In this document: piece by piece, positions 17,074 through 25,816 of the stretch
Layout of the letters: each line of letters begins with the position of its first letter
Position numbering within the stretch: position 1 is the first letter of the stretch
Source of the DNA: Moraxellaceae bacterium
GTDB taxonomy: Bacteria > Pseudomonadota > Gammaproteobacteria > Pseudomonadales > Moraxellaceae
Assembly (NCBI GenBank): GCA_030646295.1
Contig: JAUSND010000016.1
Coordinates: 248,001-312,000 of the forward strand
Direction: 5' to 3'
DNA: 64,000 nucleotides
Position numbers and translations under genes: made by a program
The notes under the pieces: generated by a model
Told to the model about the DNA's origin: nothing
Seen by the model: only the letters and a program-made list of their open reading frames with translations
The model's database searches: none

Positions 17074-17805
17074 TCAGAATCGCCAGGTCTCAAGGTGCAG
17101 GCCATTGGCATCGGCCACACCGGTAACTGCTTCGCCGGCCTCTTCCCGCCAGTCGCCCAGCACCAGTCTCCGGGCCGGCTCACCATTCACGGTGATGTCA
17201 TGCACTGCCGGCCGGTGCGTGTGTCCATGCAGCAGTGTGGCGGCCCCTGCCTCCTGCAGCACTCGCACAACGTCCTCCGGAGTTACATCCATGATGTTTT
17301 CCGGTTTGTTGGAGCTCATGGCCTTGCTTTGCATGCGCCACATGGACGCAATCATCAGGCGCTGATCCAGCGGTTTTTCCAGCAACGCCTGTTGCCAGGC
17401 CGGATCGCGGCTCTGGGCACGAAAGGCCATGTACTTTTCATCACGGGTGCAGAGCTGGTCACCATGCATGATGAGCAGTGGCTGGCCCTGCAGGTCAATG
17501 ACCTGGCTGTCCGGCAGCAATGTGCCGCCAGTGTCGGCAGCAAAGCTCTGGCCCAGCAGAAAGTCACGGTTGCCGTGTATGAAGAACAAGCGTGTGCCGC
17601 TGTCGCTGAGTGCGCGGAAAGCGGCAATCACGGCATTGTTGTAGTCGTCGCGATGGTCATCGCCTACCCACGCTTCAAACAGGTCACCCAGAACATAGAG
17701 GGCATCGGCACCTCGTGCATGCTCAAGGAAGCTGAAAAAGCCCTGGGTCAGCCGAGGCAGGTCGGGCGACAGGTGCAGATCGGAAATGAAGAGGATACGG
17801 GACAT
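17074..17805 (-). CDS. lpxH: UDP-2,3-diacylglucosamine pyrophosphatase LpxH
   Basis: Hydrolyses UDP-2,3-diacylglucosamine to lipid X in lipid A synthesis, at the inner membrane surface. The 243-residue calcineurin-like phosphoesterase shows all metal-site motifs: ISDLHLSP, GDLFEAWVGDD, GNRDFL, MHGDQLCT and LHGHTHRPAVHD. MSRILFISDLHL is the family start; the 14 extra track codons are upstream sequence. It follows ppiB by 38 bases on the same strand, the arrangement also seen in P. aeruginosa. Confidence 0.96.
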   Translation of the reverse strand: MSRILFISDLHLSPDLPRLTQGFFSFLEHARGADALYVLGDLFEAWVGDDHRDDYNNAVIAAFRALSDSGTRLFFIHGNRDFLLGQSFAADTGGTLLPDSQVIDLQGQPLLIMHGDQLCTRDEKYMAFRAQSRDPAWQQALLEKPLDQRLMIASMWRMQSKAMSSNKPENIMDVTPEDVVRVLQEAGAATLLHGHTHRPAVHDITVNGEPARRLVLGDWREEAGEAVTGVADANGLHLETWRF

Positions 17806-17843
17806 GATCAGACGGGACAGGGGGTAAGCCCTGCCCCTGATAC

Positions 17844-18347
17844 TCACTCGCTGATGACTTCGGCAGATTCGATGACCACGGCCTTCAGCGGGACATCAGA
17901 GTGGTGGCCGGCGCGACCGGTCGGCACTTTCTTGATTTCGTTGACCACGTCCATGCCTTCGGTGACCTTGCCGAATACGGCATAGCCCCAGCCCTGGACA
18001 GACTTGCCGGAGTGGTTCAGGAAGTCATTGTTCTTCACATTGATGAAGAACTGGGCAGACGCAGAGTGCGGGTCCTGGGTACGGGCCATGGCAATGGTGC
18101 CGATATCGTTTTTCAGGCCGTTGTCGGCCTCGTTTTCGATGGGGGCATTGGTCGGCTTCTGGTTCATGGTGGCGTCAAAACCGCCACCCTGGATCATGAA
18201 ACCGTCCATGACGCGGTGGAAAATGGTGCCACTGTAGTGGCCGCTCTTCACATAGCTGACGAAATTGGCAGCGGTCTTCGGGGCCTTCACGGCATCCAGT
18301 TCCAGAACGATACGGCCGTGGTTGGTGTTCAGGGCGACGACAGGCAT
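17844..18347 (-). CDS. ppiB: Peptidyl-prolyl cis-trans isomerase B (cyclophilin)
   Basis: Cytoplasmic cyclophilin of 167 residues that speeds proline isomerisation. Family motifs are [29 protein letters not shown] and [13 protein letters not shown], including the catalytic Arg and the substrate-pocket Phe/Gln residues. There is no signal peptide, which separates it from periplasmic PpiA. Start [11 protein letters not shown] is preceded by AGGA; the 56 extra codons in the track cover the intergenic region shared with glnS. It is divergent from glnS. Confidence 0.95.
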   Translation of the reverse strand: MPVVALNTNHGRIVLELDAVKAPKTAANFVSYVKSGHYSGTIFHRVMDGFMIQGGGFDATMNQKPTNAPIENEADNGLKNDIGTIAMARTQDPHSASAQFFINVKNNDFLNHSGKSVQGWGYAVFGKVTEGMDVVNEIKKVPTGRAGHHSDVPLKAVVIESAEVISE

Positions 18348-18542
18348 GGTGGATTTCCTTTGTAAATCAGGCCTTTCGGCCCGGAGTAAATGGTGCGTCC
18401 CGGTTGAGAGGGGCAGGCGGCGAGGGTAGACTCCCGCTTTCGCTGCGCCCGACAGGGCGCCGGACGGCCCGCTATGATAGGCGGCGCGTTCCGCCCTGTC
18501 AGCCCGTATCGCCATGCCGCGCCCTTACCGACAAGCCAGATC

Positions 18543-20192
18543 ATGATAGAACCCAGAGATTTCATCCGTACCCAGGTTATTGACGACCTGGCCTCCGGCA
18601 AGCACCACAAGGTCATTACCCGGTTTCCGCCGGAACCTAACGGCTATCTGCATATCGGCCATGCCAAGTCCATTTGCCTCAATTTCGGCGTTGCCGAAGA
18701 GTCTGATGGCGAGTGCAACCTCCGCTTTGACGACACCAATCCGGAAAAGGAGTCGCAGGAGTTCATCGATGCCATCCAGCGCGATGTCGAATGGCTGGGC
18801 TTCAAGTGGGCAGGCCCGGTACGTTATGCCTCTGACTATTTTGACGCACTGTACGAGTACGCGCTGCAACTCATCCGGATGGGCAAGGCTTATGTCGACT
18901 CGCAGTCGGCCGAAGAAATGCGCGCCAATCGGGGTAGCCTGAGTGAGCCAGGCAAGAACTCCCCGTTCCGGGATCGCAGCGTCGAGGAAAATCTCGCGCT
19001 GTTTGAAAAAATGCGTGCCGGCGAGATGGACGAAGGCAGCTGCATTCTGCGTGCAAAAATCGATATGGCTTCGGGCAATATCAATCTGCGTGATCCGGCC
19101 ATTTACCGTATCCGCAAAGTGACGCATCACCAGACCGGGGAAAAGTGGTGCATCTACCCGATGTACGATTACACCCATCCGATTTCCGATGCCATCGAGA
19201 ACATTACGCACTCGTTGTGTACGCTCGAGTTCGAGGATCACCGTCCGTTTTACGACTGGTTGCTCGATACCCTCGGTACCCCGTCACATCCGCAGCAGAT
19301 CGAGTTTGCGCGTCTGAATGTAAACTACACCGTTACCAGCAAGCGCAAGCTCAAACAGCTGGTGGATGAACAGTTGGTACATGGCTGGGATGATCCGCGC
19401 ATGCCCACCATTTCAGGCATGCGTCGTCGGGGTTACCCGGCAGAAGCACTGCGCGAGTTCTGCAAGCGCATTGGCGTCACCAAGAGCGATGGCGTGGTCG
19501 ATGTCGGTATGCTGGAGTTCTGCGTGCGTGAACATCTGGAAAATACGGCACCCCGCGCCATGGCTGTGCTGCGTCCGCTCAAGGTGGTGTTGACGAATTA
19601 TCCAGAAGGACAGGCCGAAGTGATTCGGGCAGCCCGCCATCCCAATTTGCCGGACATGGGCGAGCGCGAGATTCCGTTTACACGTGAACTCTGGATTGAT
19701 CGTGCCGACTTCGAGGAAGTGCCGCCCAAGGGTTACAAACGCCTGACTACCGGTGGTGAAGTACGCCTGCGCAATGCCTACATCATCAAGTGCGATGAGG
19801 TGATGAAGAACGAGGCTGGCGAAGTCACCGAGCTGCGTTGCTCTTGCGACATGGTCACGCTCGGCAAGAATCCCGAGGATCGCAAGGTAAAGGGTGTGAT
19901 TCACTGGGTCTCGGCCGACAAGGGAATTCCTGCCGAAGTGCGCTTGTACGATCGCCTCTTCACGGATACCGCCCCGGATCGTGGTGATGTCGACTTCAAG
20001 ACCTTCATCAATCCGCATGCGCTGGAAGTGGTGCAGGCCGTGATCGAACCATCACTGGCGACTGCTGTCGCGGAGGACCGTTTCCAGTTCGAGCGTGAAG
20101 GCTATTTCTGTGCCGACCTCGACAGTCAACCCGGCAAGCCCGTGTTCAATCGTACGGTGGGCTTGCGCGACTCATGGAAGCCGGGAGCCTGA
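18543..20192 (+). CDS. glnS: Glutaminyl-tRNA synthetase
   Basis: Class I synthetase of 549 residues charging tRNA-Gln directly. HIGH-type motif [15 protein letters not shown] lies near residue 35 and the KMSKS-equivalent [10 protein letters not shown] around residue 265. The C-terminal anticodon-binding barrels are complete ([18 protein letters not shown] to [11 protein letters not shown]). The start [11 protein letters not shown] matches the family; the track's upstream codons do not. cysS starts 2 bases after its stop, so the two synthetase genes are surely cotranscribed. Confidence 0.97.
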   Translation: MIEPRDFIRTQVIDDLASGKHHKVITRFPPEPNGYLHIGHAKSICLNFGVAEESDGECNLRFDDTNPEKESQEFIDAIQRDVEWLGFKWAGPVRYASDYFDALYEYALQLIRMGKAYVDSQSAEEMRANRGSLSEPGKNSPFRDRSVEENLALFEKMRAGEMDEGSCILRAKIDMASGNINLRDPAIYRIRKVTHHQTGEKWCIYPMYDYTHPISDAIENITHSLCTLEFEDHRPFYDWLLDTLGTPSHPQQIEFARLNVNYTVTSKRKLKQLVDEQLVHGWDDPRMPTISGMRRRGYPAEALREFCKRIGVTKSDGVVDVGMLEFCVREHLENTAPRAMAVLRPLKVVLTNYPEGQAEVIRAARHPNLPDMGEREIPFTRELWIDRADFEEVPPKGYKRLTTGGEVRLRNAYIIKCDEVMKNEAGEVTELRCSCDMVTLGKNPEDRKVKGVIHWVSADKGIPAEVRLYDRLFTDTAPDRGDVDFKTFINPHALEVVQAVIEPSLATAVAEDRFQFEREGYFCADLDSQPGKPVFNRTVGLRDSWKPGA

Positions 20193-20194
20193 TC

Positions 20195-21589
20195 ATGCAG
20201 GTCATTCATAACTCCGAAACCAAGCGCAAGGAACCACTCACCCCGATTCATCCGGGCGAAGTGCGCATGTATGTCTGCGGCATGACGGTGTACGACTACT
20301 GCCATATCGGTCATGCCCGAGTGCTTGTGTCGTTTGATGTGGTAACGCGCTGGCTGCGCCAGTCCGGCTGGAAAGTCACCTACGTGCGCAACATCACGGA
20401 TATCGATGACAAGATCATTCGTCGTGCCAATGAAAACGGCGAGGACTTCAATGCCCTCACCGAACGTTTCATTACTGCCATGAACGAGGATGCCGATGCA
20501 CTGGGCGTGATCCGTCCGGATACCGAACCCAAGGCCACGGAGTTCGTCGACCAGATCATCGCGATGGTCAAGACGCTGATCGAAAAGGGTCACGCCTATC
20601 CGGCCAGCAACGGCGACGTGTATTACGACGTGTCGTCCTTCAAGCCGTATGGTCGCTTGTCCAAGCGAAATCTGGATGACCTGCAGGCGGGTGCCCGTGT
20701 CGAGATCGACGAGATCAAGACTGATCCGCTCGATTTCGTGTTGTGGAAAGCAGCCAAGCCCGGTGAGCCGTCATGGGACTCACCGTGGGGCAAGGGACGT
20801 CCGGGCTGGCATATAGAGTGTTCGGCCATGTCGACCTGCTGCCTGGGCAATCACTTTGATATTCATGGTGGTGGTGGCGACCTGCAGTTTCCGCATCATG
20901 AAAATGAAATTGCCCAGAGCGAAGGTGCTACCGGTGAGAAGTACGTCAACACCTGGATGCATGTCGGTTTTGTGCAGGTGAACGAAGAAAAGATGTCCAA
21001 GTCACTGGGCAATTTCTTCACCATTCGTGATGTGCTCAAGCACTACCAGCCGGAAGTGTTGCGTTACTTCATTATCGCCAGTCACTACCGCAGCCCGCTG
21101 AACTACTCCGAAGATGCGCTTGATAATGCCAGGTCATCGCTGGAGCGTTTCTATGGTTCCCTCAATGGCTTGAGGCTGGAGGGTGCCAGCGAGCCGGCAG
21201 CTGCTGCCGAATTCCGGGCACGTTTCGCAGCGGCGATGGATGATGATTTCAATACGCCCGAGGCACTGGCCGTGTTGTTTGAAATTGCCCGTGAAGTGAA
21301 TCGTCTTGGCAAGGCGGAGAAGCTGGAAGAGGCTGCCCGCTACGGGATATTGCTGAAGCGTCTGGGAGGTGTGCTGGGACTGTTGCAGCAGGACCCGGAT
21401 GCTTTCCGGCAGGCTGGCGCCGGTGATGCCGATTTTGTGGCCGAGGTGGAGGCAGTGATTGCTGCAATCACCGAAGCTCGCAAGAACAAGGACTTTGCAC
21501 AGTCCGACCAGTTGCGTGACCAGCTCAAGGCCAGTGGTGTGGTGGTCGAGTTCTCACGTGAAGGCATCAAGTGGCGCAAGGCGGACTGA
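20195..21589 (+). CDS. cysS: Cysteinyl-tRNA synthetase
   Basis: Class I synthetase of 464 residues. Seen are the HIGH-type motif [11 protein letters not shown], zinc ligands ([36 protein letters not shown]) and KMSKS ([14 protein letters not shown]). The C-terminal DALR domain is normal ([17 protein letters not shown]). It shares an operon with glnS, as in P. aeruginosa, and ends at a strong terminator. Confidence 0.97.
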   Translation: MQVIHNSETKRKEPLTPIHPGEVRMYVCGMTVYDYCHIGHARVLVSFDVVTRWLRQSGWKVTYVRNITDIDDKIIRRANENGEDFNALTERFITAMNEDADALGVIRPDTEPKATEFVDQIIAMVKTLIEKGHAYPASNGDVYYDVSSFKPYGRLSKRNLDDLQAGARVEIDEIKTDPLDFVLWKAAKPGEPSWDSPWGKGRPGWHIECSAMSTCCLGNHFDIHGGGGDLQFPHHENEIAQSEGATGEKYVNTWMHVGFVQVNEEKMSKSLGNFFTIRDVLKHYQPEVLRYFIIASHYRSPLNYSEDALDNARSSLERFYGSLNGLRLEGASEPAAAAEFRARFAAAMDDDFNTPEALAVLFEIAREVNRLGKAEKLEEAARYGILLKRLGGVLGLLQQDPDAFRQAGAGDADFVAEVEAVIAAITEARKNKDFAQSDQLRDQLKASGVVVEFSREGIKWRKAD

Positions 21590-21609
21590 TGCCTTGCCCC
21601 TGAGCCCAT

Positions 21610-21639
21610 AAAAAAGCCGTGCAATGCACGGCTTTTTTA
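21610..21639. terminator. Bidirectional terminator after cysS
   Basis: AAAAAAGCCGTGC and GCACGGCTTTTTT around a 3-base loop, between the convergent cysS and the glutamine amidotransferase gene. Confidence 0.9.
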
Positions 21640-21663
21640 TGGGCGGCCTTCACCTGTCGGTTC

Positions 21664-22500
21664 TCATGCATCTGCAGGCGAACAGGCCCTTGCCCAGGCG
21701 GCTTGCTGTTCCTCCGGCGACAGGGTCAGCTTGCGCATGACAGGTTGCCCGTCCTGAAAGCAGATCAGTTCGCCACTTTCCAGCGCCGTCCATGTTTCAT
21801 CATCGGTCAGTGGTTCGGTGGCAATCACGGCAACCCGGTCACCCGGCGTGGCGTATTGTGAAAAGTCGATTTCCATATCGGTATCAACCAGATGTGCTTT
21901 CTGGAAAGGCCACTCGCGGACCACGTATTGCAGGCGGGTAGTGGCAAAAGCAAACAGCGCCTGCCCATTGGAGAGGAGGAAATTGAAGGTGCCATATTGG
22001 CTAATGGGGATCGCCAGCTCGGCCAGCGCCTCAAACAGCGCTTCCATTGATGGTGGGGTGTTGCCAAAGCGGGCTTTCAGGCCTTCCAGCAGGGCACAAA
22101 ATGACAGTTCGCTGTCCGTGTTGCCCACAGGCTGATACCAGCCCTCAAGCCGGGGAGAAAAGCCTTCCAGATTGCCGTTGTGGGCAAAGATCCAGTGCCG
22201 TCCCCACAACTCACGCAGGAACGGGTGACAGTTTTCCAGGGCAATATCGCCCTGAGTTGCCTTGCGGATATGTGCAATCACATTACGTGACTTGATGGGA
22301 TAGCTCTTGACCAGTTGGGCAATGGGGGAGGTGGCGGCAGACTCGTGATCAATGAACAGGCGACAGGCCTTGTCCTCAAAGAAGGCAATACCCCAGCCAT
22401 CACCGTGATGATCCGTCTCCCCTCCCCGTGCAGCAAAGCCGGAAAAGGAAAAGGTTACGTCGGTCGGGGTGGCGCAGTTCATGCCGAGCAGCTGGCACAT
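21664..22500 (-). CDS. Class II glutamine amidotransferase (YafJ-like)
   Basis: A 278-residue stand-alone class II (Ntn) glutamine amidotransferase. The nucleophile Cys2 follows the initiator Met (MCQLLGMNCATPTD), and the glutaminase signatures HHGDGWGIAFFED, HIRKATQGDI, ENCHPF and FAHNGNLEGF are intact. No synthetase domain is attached, as in YafJ/DUG3-type proteins. The amide acceptor is unknown. The gene is divergent from the CorC-type gene and interrupts the cysS-folD adjacency found in Pseudomonas. Confidence 0.87.
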   Translation of the reverse strand: MCQLLGMNCATPTDVTFSFSGFAARGGETDHHGDGWGIAFFEDKACRLFIDHESAATSPIAQLVKSYPIKSRNVIAHIRKATQGDIALENCHPFLRELWGRHWIFAHNGNLEGFSPRLEGWYQPVGNTDSELSFCALLEGLKARFGNTPPSMEALFEALAELAIPISQYGTFNFLLSNGQALFAFATTRLQYVVREWPFQKAHLVDTDMEIDFSQYATPGDRVAVIATEPLTDDETWTALESGELICFQDGQPVMRKLTLSPEEQQAAWARACSPADA

Positions 22501-22624
22501 TCTGTTGTCTCTGCTATGGGTTGATTGCCCACAAGCATAACGCGACAGGCCGGACTTTTGTCAGCCCCGGCTTTTCTCCGTATCATGCAGGTTCCGACGC
22601 CCCGGCGTCCCTCAAGATGGCCGT

Positions 22625-23926
22625 ATGGACATTCTTCTTATCCTGCTGCTGATACTGATCAACGGCTTGTTTGCGATGTCAGAAATCGCAATTGTTTCCT
22701 CCCGTCGTGTGCGATTGCAGCAGATGGCCGAGGAGGGCGACTCCGGTGCGCGCGCAGCGCTCCTGCTTTCCGAACATCCCACCAGGTTCCTCTCCACCGT
22801 CCAGATCGGCATTACCCTGATTGGTGTACTCAGCGGTGCCTTTGGCGAGGCGGCCATCACCCAGCGCCTGATTCCTGTTTTCCGCGATATTTCCTGGCTG
22901 GCCCCCTATGCCAAACCACTGGCTACCGGCTGCATGGTGGTGGCGGTAACGTATGTCTCGCTTGTAGTAGGTGAGCTGGTGCCCAAGCGTATCGGCATGC
23001 AGGCCCCGGAGCGTATTGCCCGGATACTGGCGCCTGTCATGGCCGGACTGGCGCGAATTACCATGCCGCTGGTGATGCTGCTCAGTCGTTCAACCGATTT
23101 TCTCCTGAACACTTTCCGTCTCAACCCTGAAAATGCCCCTTCCGTCACCCAGGAAGAAATCAAGGTGCTGGTTGCCGAAGGCATCGAGTCCGGGGTGTTT
23201 GAAAAGGCGGAGCAGGATCTGATTGAAAATGTCATGCGGCTGGATCATTACCAACTGGGCCAGGTCATGACGGCGCGAGCCGATGTGACCGGTGTGGATT
23301 TGCAGGATACGCCCGAAGAGCAGCAGGCCGTAATGCTGGCGGCCCGCCACAGTTATCTGCCGGTATTCAATGGCGGGATTGATGATGTGGTTGGCGTGGT
23401 GGCTGTGCACGACCTCTTTGCACAGAGCCTGAGACAGCAGGAACTGGATATCCAGGCGGCGATGCAGTTCCCGGTATTTGTCCCGGCATCCATTTCGCCG
23501 CTGACCCTGCTTGATACCTTCAGGGAGCGCAAACAGCACATAGCACTGGTCGTTGATGAGTATGGCAGCGTGCAGGGGCTGGTGACGCTCAAGGACGTCA
23601 TGGATGCCCTGATGGGGGAAATGTCCACCCATGACTCGGATAGTCAGGATCCGGATGTGGTCAGGCGTGACGATGGCAGTTATCTGCTGGACGGCTCCCT
23701 GTCCATTGACCGTTTCAAGCTGCTGTTCCCTGTTGAGCTGTGTGACATGGAGGAGGGTGGCCGTGACTACCAGACGCTGGCGGGGCTGGTGCTGTTTTTG
23801 CGTGGCCATGTTCCGGAAACCGGCGAGCATTTTGAGTGGTCACACCTGCATTTTGAAATTGTTGACATGGATCGTCGACGTATCGACAAATTGCTGGTTC
23901 GGCGACTCAGTTCAGGTGTGGTTTAA
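22625..23926 (+). CDS. Hemolysin-family CNNM/CorC transporter-like protein
   Basis: A 433-residue protein with an N-terminal DUF21 (CNNM) membrane domain of about four helices (ILLILLLILINGLFAMSEIAIVSSRR), two CBS domains around residues 200-330 (VMTARADVTGVD; IALVVDEYGSVQGLVTLKDVMDAL), and a C-terminal CorC_HlyC domain (DDGSYLLDGSLSIDRFKLLF). Family members are linked to magnesium/cobalt efflux; the old hemolysin label is misleading. The acidic EAA-like DUF21 signature and adenylate-binding CBS pairs are present. It is monocistronic with a terminator downstream. Confidence 0.88.
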   Translation: MDILLILLLILINGLFAMSEIAIVSSRRVRLQQMAEEGDSGARAALLLSEHPTRFLSTVQIGITLIGVLSGAFGEAAITQRLIPVFRDISWLAPYAKPLATGCMVVAVTYVSLVVGELVPKRIGMQAPERIARILAPVMAGLARITMPLVMLLSRSTDFLLNTFRLNPENAPSVTQEEIKVLVAEGIESGVFEKAEQDLIENVMRLDHYQLGQVMTARADVTGVDLQDTPEEQQAVMLAARHSYLPVFNGGIDDVVGVVAVHDLFAQSLRQQELDIQAAMQFPVFVPASISPLTLLDTFRERKQHIALVVDEYGSVQGLVTLKDVMDALMGEMSTHDSDSQDPDVVRRDDGSYLLDGSLSIDRFKLLFPVELCDMEEGGRDYQTLAGLVLFLRGHVPETGEHFEWSHLHFEIVDMDRRRIDKLLVRRLSSGVV

Positions 23927-24032
23927 CGGGAGTGGCGCGCTACAGAAAGGCAGGACTGTTTGGTGTCTTTCGCGGAGCTGTGTTGCCAAACGCTTTGCCC
24001 GCCGCGTAAAGCGCATTGAAAGTGCTGCATGT

Positions 24033-24062
24033 AAAAAAGCCCGCATATATGCGGGCTTTTTC
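24033..24062. terminator. Bidirectional terminator between CorC-like gene and folD
   Basis: AAAAAAGCCCGCATATATGCGGGCTTTTT: perfect GCCCGCAT/ATGCGGGC stem with flanking A and T runs between two convergent genes. Confidence 0.9.
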
Positions 24063-24080
24063 TTTTAAACCGGAGTGTGA

Positions 24081-24923
24081 TTAGCCGATCAGCTTTTCAC
24101 CGGCTTCAACCGTCTGCGTGATCAGCGTGCAAATGGTCATCGGACCTACGCCACCCGGTACCGGCGTCCAGGCACTGGCCCTGTCCTTGACGGCAGACAG
24201 TTCAATATCGCCGACGCCGCCCGGGTGATAGCCAGCATCTACCACGACGGCACCATCCTTGATCCACTCACCCTTGATGAACTCCGGCTTGCCGACAGCG
24301 CCGATCACGATATCAGCCTGACGGATAAAGTCCGGCAGGTTCTGCGTGCGGGAGTGGCACACTGTCACTGTACAGTCTGCCGCCAGCAGCATCAGTGCCA
24401 TGGGTTTGCCCAGAATCGGGCTGCGCCCCACGACAACGGCATGCTTGCCGGACAGGGCAATATTGTAGGAACGCAGCAGGGTCATGATGCCGGCTGGTGT
24501 GGCAGAGCCGTATGCGGCTTCGCCCATGCTCATGCGGCCAAAGCCCAGGCAGGTTACGCCATCAACATCCTTGGCCAGCTCAATGGCATCAAAGCAGGCA
24601 CGTTCGTCGATCTGGTGCGGGACGGGGTGCTGCAGGAGGATGCCATGCACATCCGGGTTGGCGTTCAGTCTGGCAATGGCGGCCAGAAGCTCTTCAGTGG
24701 TCGTGGTTTCCGGCAGCTCCACCTTCATGGACTCCATGCCGACGCGCTGGCAGGCATTGCCTTTCATCTTTACATAGGTGGCAGATGCCGGGTCGCCCCC
24801 CACCAGAATGGTGGCAAGAATGGGGGTACGGCCGCTACGCGCCTTGATGGCGGCCACGCGGGTGGCCAGCTGGGTTTCGATTTGCGAAGCGAGTTGTTTG
24901 CCATCAAGCACAAGCGCAGTCAT
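24081..24923 (-). CDS. folD: Bifunctional methylenetetrahydrofolate dehydrogenase/cyclohydrolase
   Basis: NADP-dependent FolD of 280 residues, interconverting 5,10-methylene-THF and 10-formyl-THF. The catalytic Lys/Tyr motif [15 protein letters not shown] (Y-x3-K) lies near residue 50. Further family blocks are [32 protein letters not shown] and [28 protein letters not shown] is the correct start; the track adds 15 codons overlapping a small dyad (GAATAC/GTATTC, 24946-24962). Confidence 0.97.
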   Translation of the reverse strand: MTALVLDGKQLASQIETQLATRVAAIKARSGRTPILATILVGGDPASATYVKMKGNACQRVGMESMKVELPETTTTEELLAAIARLNANPDVHGILLQHPVPHQIDERACFDAIELAKDVDGVTCLGFGRMSMGEAAYGSATPAGIMTLLRSYNIALSGKHAVVVGRSPILGKPMALMLLAADCTVTVCHSRTQNLPDFIRQADIVIGAVGKPEFIKGEWIKDGAVVVDAGYHPGGVGDIELSAVKDRASAWTPVPGGVGPMTICTLITQTVEAGEKLIG

Positions 24924-24997
24924 GAAAAGAAGTCTCTGAGGAGTAGAATACGGTGCGTATTCTCGCATGTGTGTACCTGACCAACCAAACCTGGATT

Positions 24998-25033
24998 GTT
25001 GCCCGCTTTGTTGCCCGGATAGTTGCCCGCATT
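24998..25033. repeat. Three 12-bp direct repeats upstream of the tRNA cluster
   Basis: GTTGCCCG occurs at 24998, 25010 and 25022, exactly 12 bases apart, giving three tandem copies of GTTGCCCGSWTW. They lie in the folD-tRNA gap. A small ORF (24953-25156) reads through them as [12 protein letters not shown] but has no other support as a gene. Confidence 0.7.
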
Positions 25034-25087
25034 GCTCAGCAAATCGCCAACCCCATGAAAACCCCTGAAAAAACCGTTCTTTGTGCG

Positions 25088-25116
25088 TTGACGGGGGTGG
25101 GGTGCATCAGTATCAT
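25088..25116 (+). promoter_or_regulatory. Promoter of the tRNA operon
   Basis: TTGACG and TATCAT are separated by 17 bases and followed by GCGCCC, a GC-rich discriminator typical of stable-RNA promoters under stringent control. It lies about 40 bases before tRNA-Pro. Confidence 0.7.
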
Positions 25117-25163
25117 GCGCCCTCGCATTGAGGCGAGCCGGAAACGGTGTTCTTGAAAGAATT

Positions 25164-25240
25164 CGGGGCGTAGCGCAGCCCGGTAGCGCGTCTGCTTTGG
25201 GAGCAGAATGTCGTAGGTTCAAATCCTACCGTCCCGACCA
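25164..25240 (+). tRNA. tRNA-Pro (anticodon TGG)
   Basis: A 77-base cloverleaf with CCA encoded. Acceptor arms CGGGGCG/CGTCCCG pair with one G-T; the T arm reads GTAGGTTCAAATCCTAC; the anticodon loop TTTGGGA gives TGG, reading CCN proline codons. First gene of a four-tRNA cluster between folD and tig. Confidence 0.97.
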
Positions 25241-25283
25241 CTTTCTTTGACAACGTCCTGTGTAGTGACCCCAGGCCAGATCT

Positions 25284-25360
25284 GCGCCCGTAGCTCAGGT
25301 GGATAGAGCACCCGCCTTCTAAGCGGGTGGTCGCGGGTTCGAATCCTGCCGGGCGCGCCA
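25284..25360 (+). tRNA. tRNA-Arg (anticodon TCT)
   Basis: A 77-base cloverleaf, acceptor GCGCCCG/CGGGCGC, T arm GCGGGTTCGAATCCTGC, anticodon stem CCCGC/GCGGG with loop CTTCTAA giving TCT, which reads AGA/AGG. CCA is encoded. Confidence 0.97.
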
Positions 25361-25389
25361 CTCTGGTGTGACCTCGGTGTGAAGCAGTG

Positions 25390-25465
25390 GTGGTCGTAGC
25401 TCAGTTGGTAGAGTCCCGGATTGTGATTCCGGCCGTCGTGGGTTCGAGTCCCATCGACCACCCCA
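25390..25465 (+). tRNA. tRNA-His (anticodon GTG)
   Basis: A 76-base cloverleaf, acceptor GTGGTCG/CGACCAC, anticodon stem CCGGA/TCCGG with loop TTGTGAT giving GTG. The G at 25389 can serve as the encoded G-1 opposite C73, the identity pair of tRNA-His. CCA is encoded. Confidence 0.97.
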
Positions 25466-25558
25466 TTTTTTAACGCGTTTTTGCATTTACCAATTGCTTT
25501 CCGGTATGTAGATACGTAAGATTCGCGCCGCTTGAATGGCCGAATGGCAACAAGTTCC

Positions 25559-25634
25559 GGGGCGTTAGCTCAGTTGGTAGAGCAGGAGACTCTTAATCTC
25601 TTGGTCGAAGGTTCAAGTCCTTCACGCCCCACCA
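25559..25634 (+). tRNA. tRNA-Lys (anticodon CTT)
   Basis: A 76-base cloverleaf, acceptor GGGGCGT/ACGCCCC, T arm GAAGGTTCAAGTCCTTC, anticodon loop CTCTTAA giving CTT, which reads AAG only. A TTT lysine tRNA must exist elsewhere to read AAA. CCA is encoded; a terminator follows. Confidence 0.96.
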
Positions 25635-25650
25635 ATTCCCGGGTTGTAAT

Positions 25651-25679
25651 AAAAAAGGCGCCTTGAAGGCGCCTTTTTT
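25651..25679 (+). terminator. Terminator of the tRNA operon
   Basis: AAAAAAGGCGCC-TTGAA-GGCGCCTTTTTT, a perfect GC-rich stem with T-run 17 bases after tRNA-Lys. Confidence 0.9.
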
Positions 25680-25742
25680 ATTACCTGTACGTCATCTGGG
25701 GCCTTCATCGGCCTCGCAGGCTTTTTTTCTCCTTTTCATTCC

Positions 25743-25748
25743 TTATAA
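25743..25748 (+). promoter_or_regulatory. Putative -10 element of tig
   Basis: An exact TATAAT about 70 bases before the tig start codon. The -35 region is only T-rich (TTTTTTTCT), so the promoter is supported by the -10 alone. Confidence 0.4.
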
Positions 25749-25816
25749 TGCCCGTCTTTTCGCGACGCACTGAAACAGCAGAGATACTGTTTCGGCCACA
25801 TAAAATAGAGGACGCC

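Noticed and set aside
22525-22974. 149-residue plus-strand ORF at the start of the CorC-type gene
   Set aside because: Out of frame with the conserved DUF21 sequence and overlapping its start; no recognisable domain.
24953-25156. 67-residue ORF containing [12 protein letters not shown]
   Set aside because: The repeat simply reflects three 12-bp DNA repeats; there is no family match, and the ORF runs across the tRNA promoter.
24924-25163. Integration site or prophage remnant next to the tRNA cluster
   Set aside because: No integrase, no attachment-site duplication of the tRNA 3' end and no phage-like genes in the neighbourhood.
25113-25461. Minus-strand ORFs reading GFEPTTFCSQSRRATGLRYAP and similar
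   Set aside because: These are well-known false proteins made by translating tRNA genes on the wrong strand; they cover tRNA-Pro, tRNA-Arg and tRNA-His.
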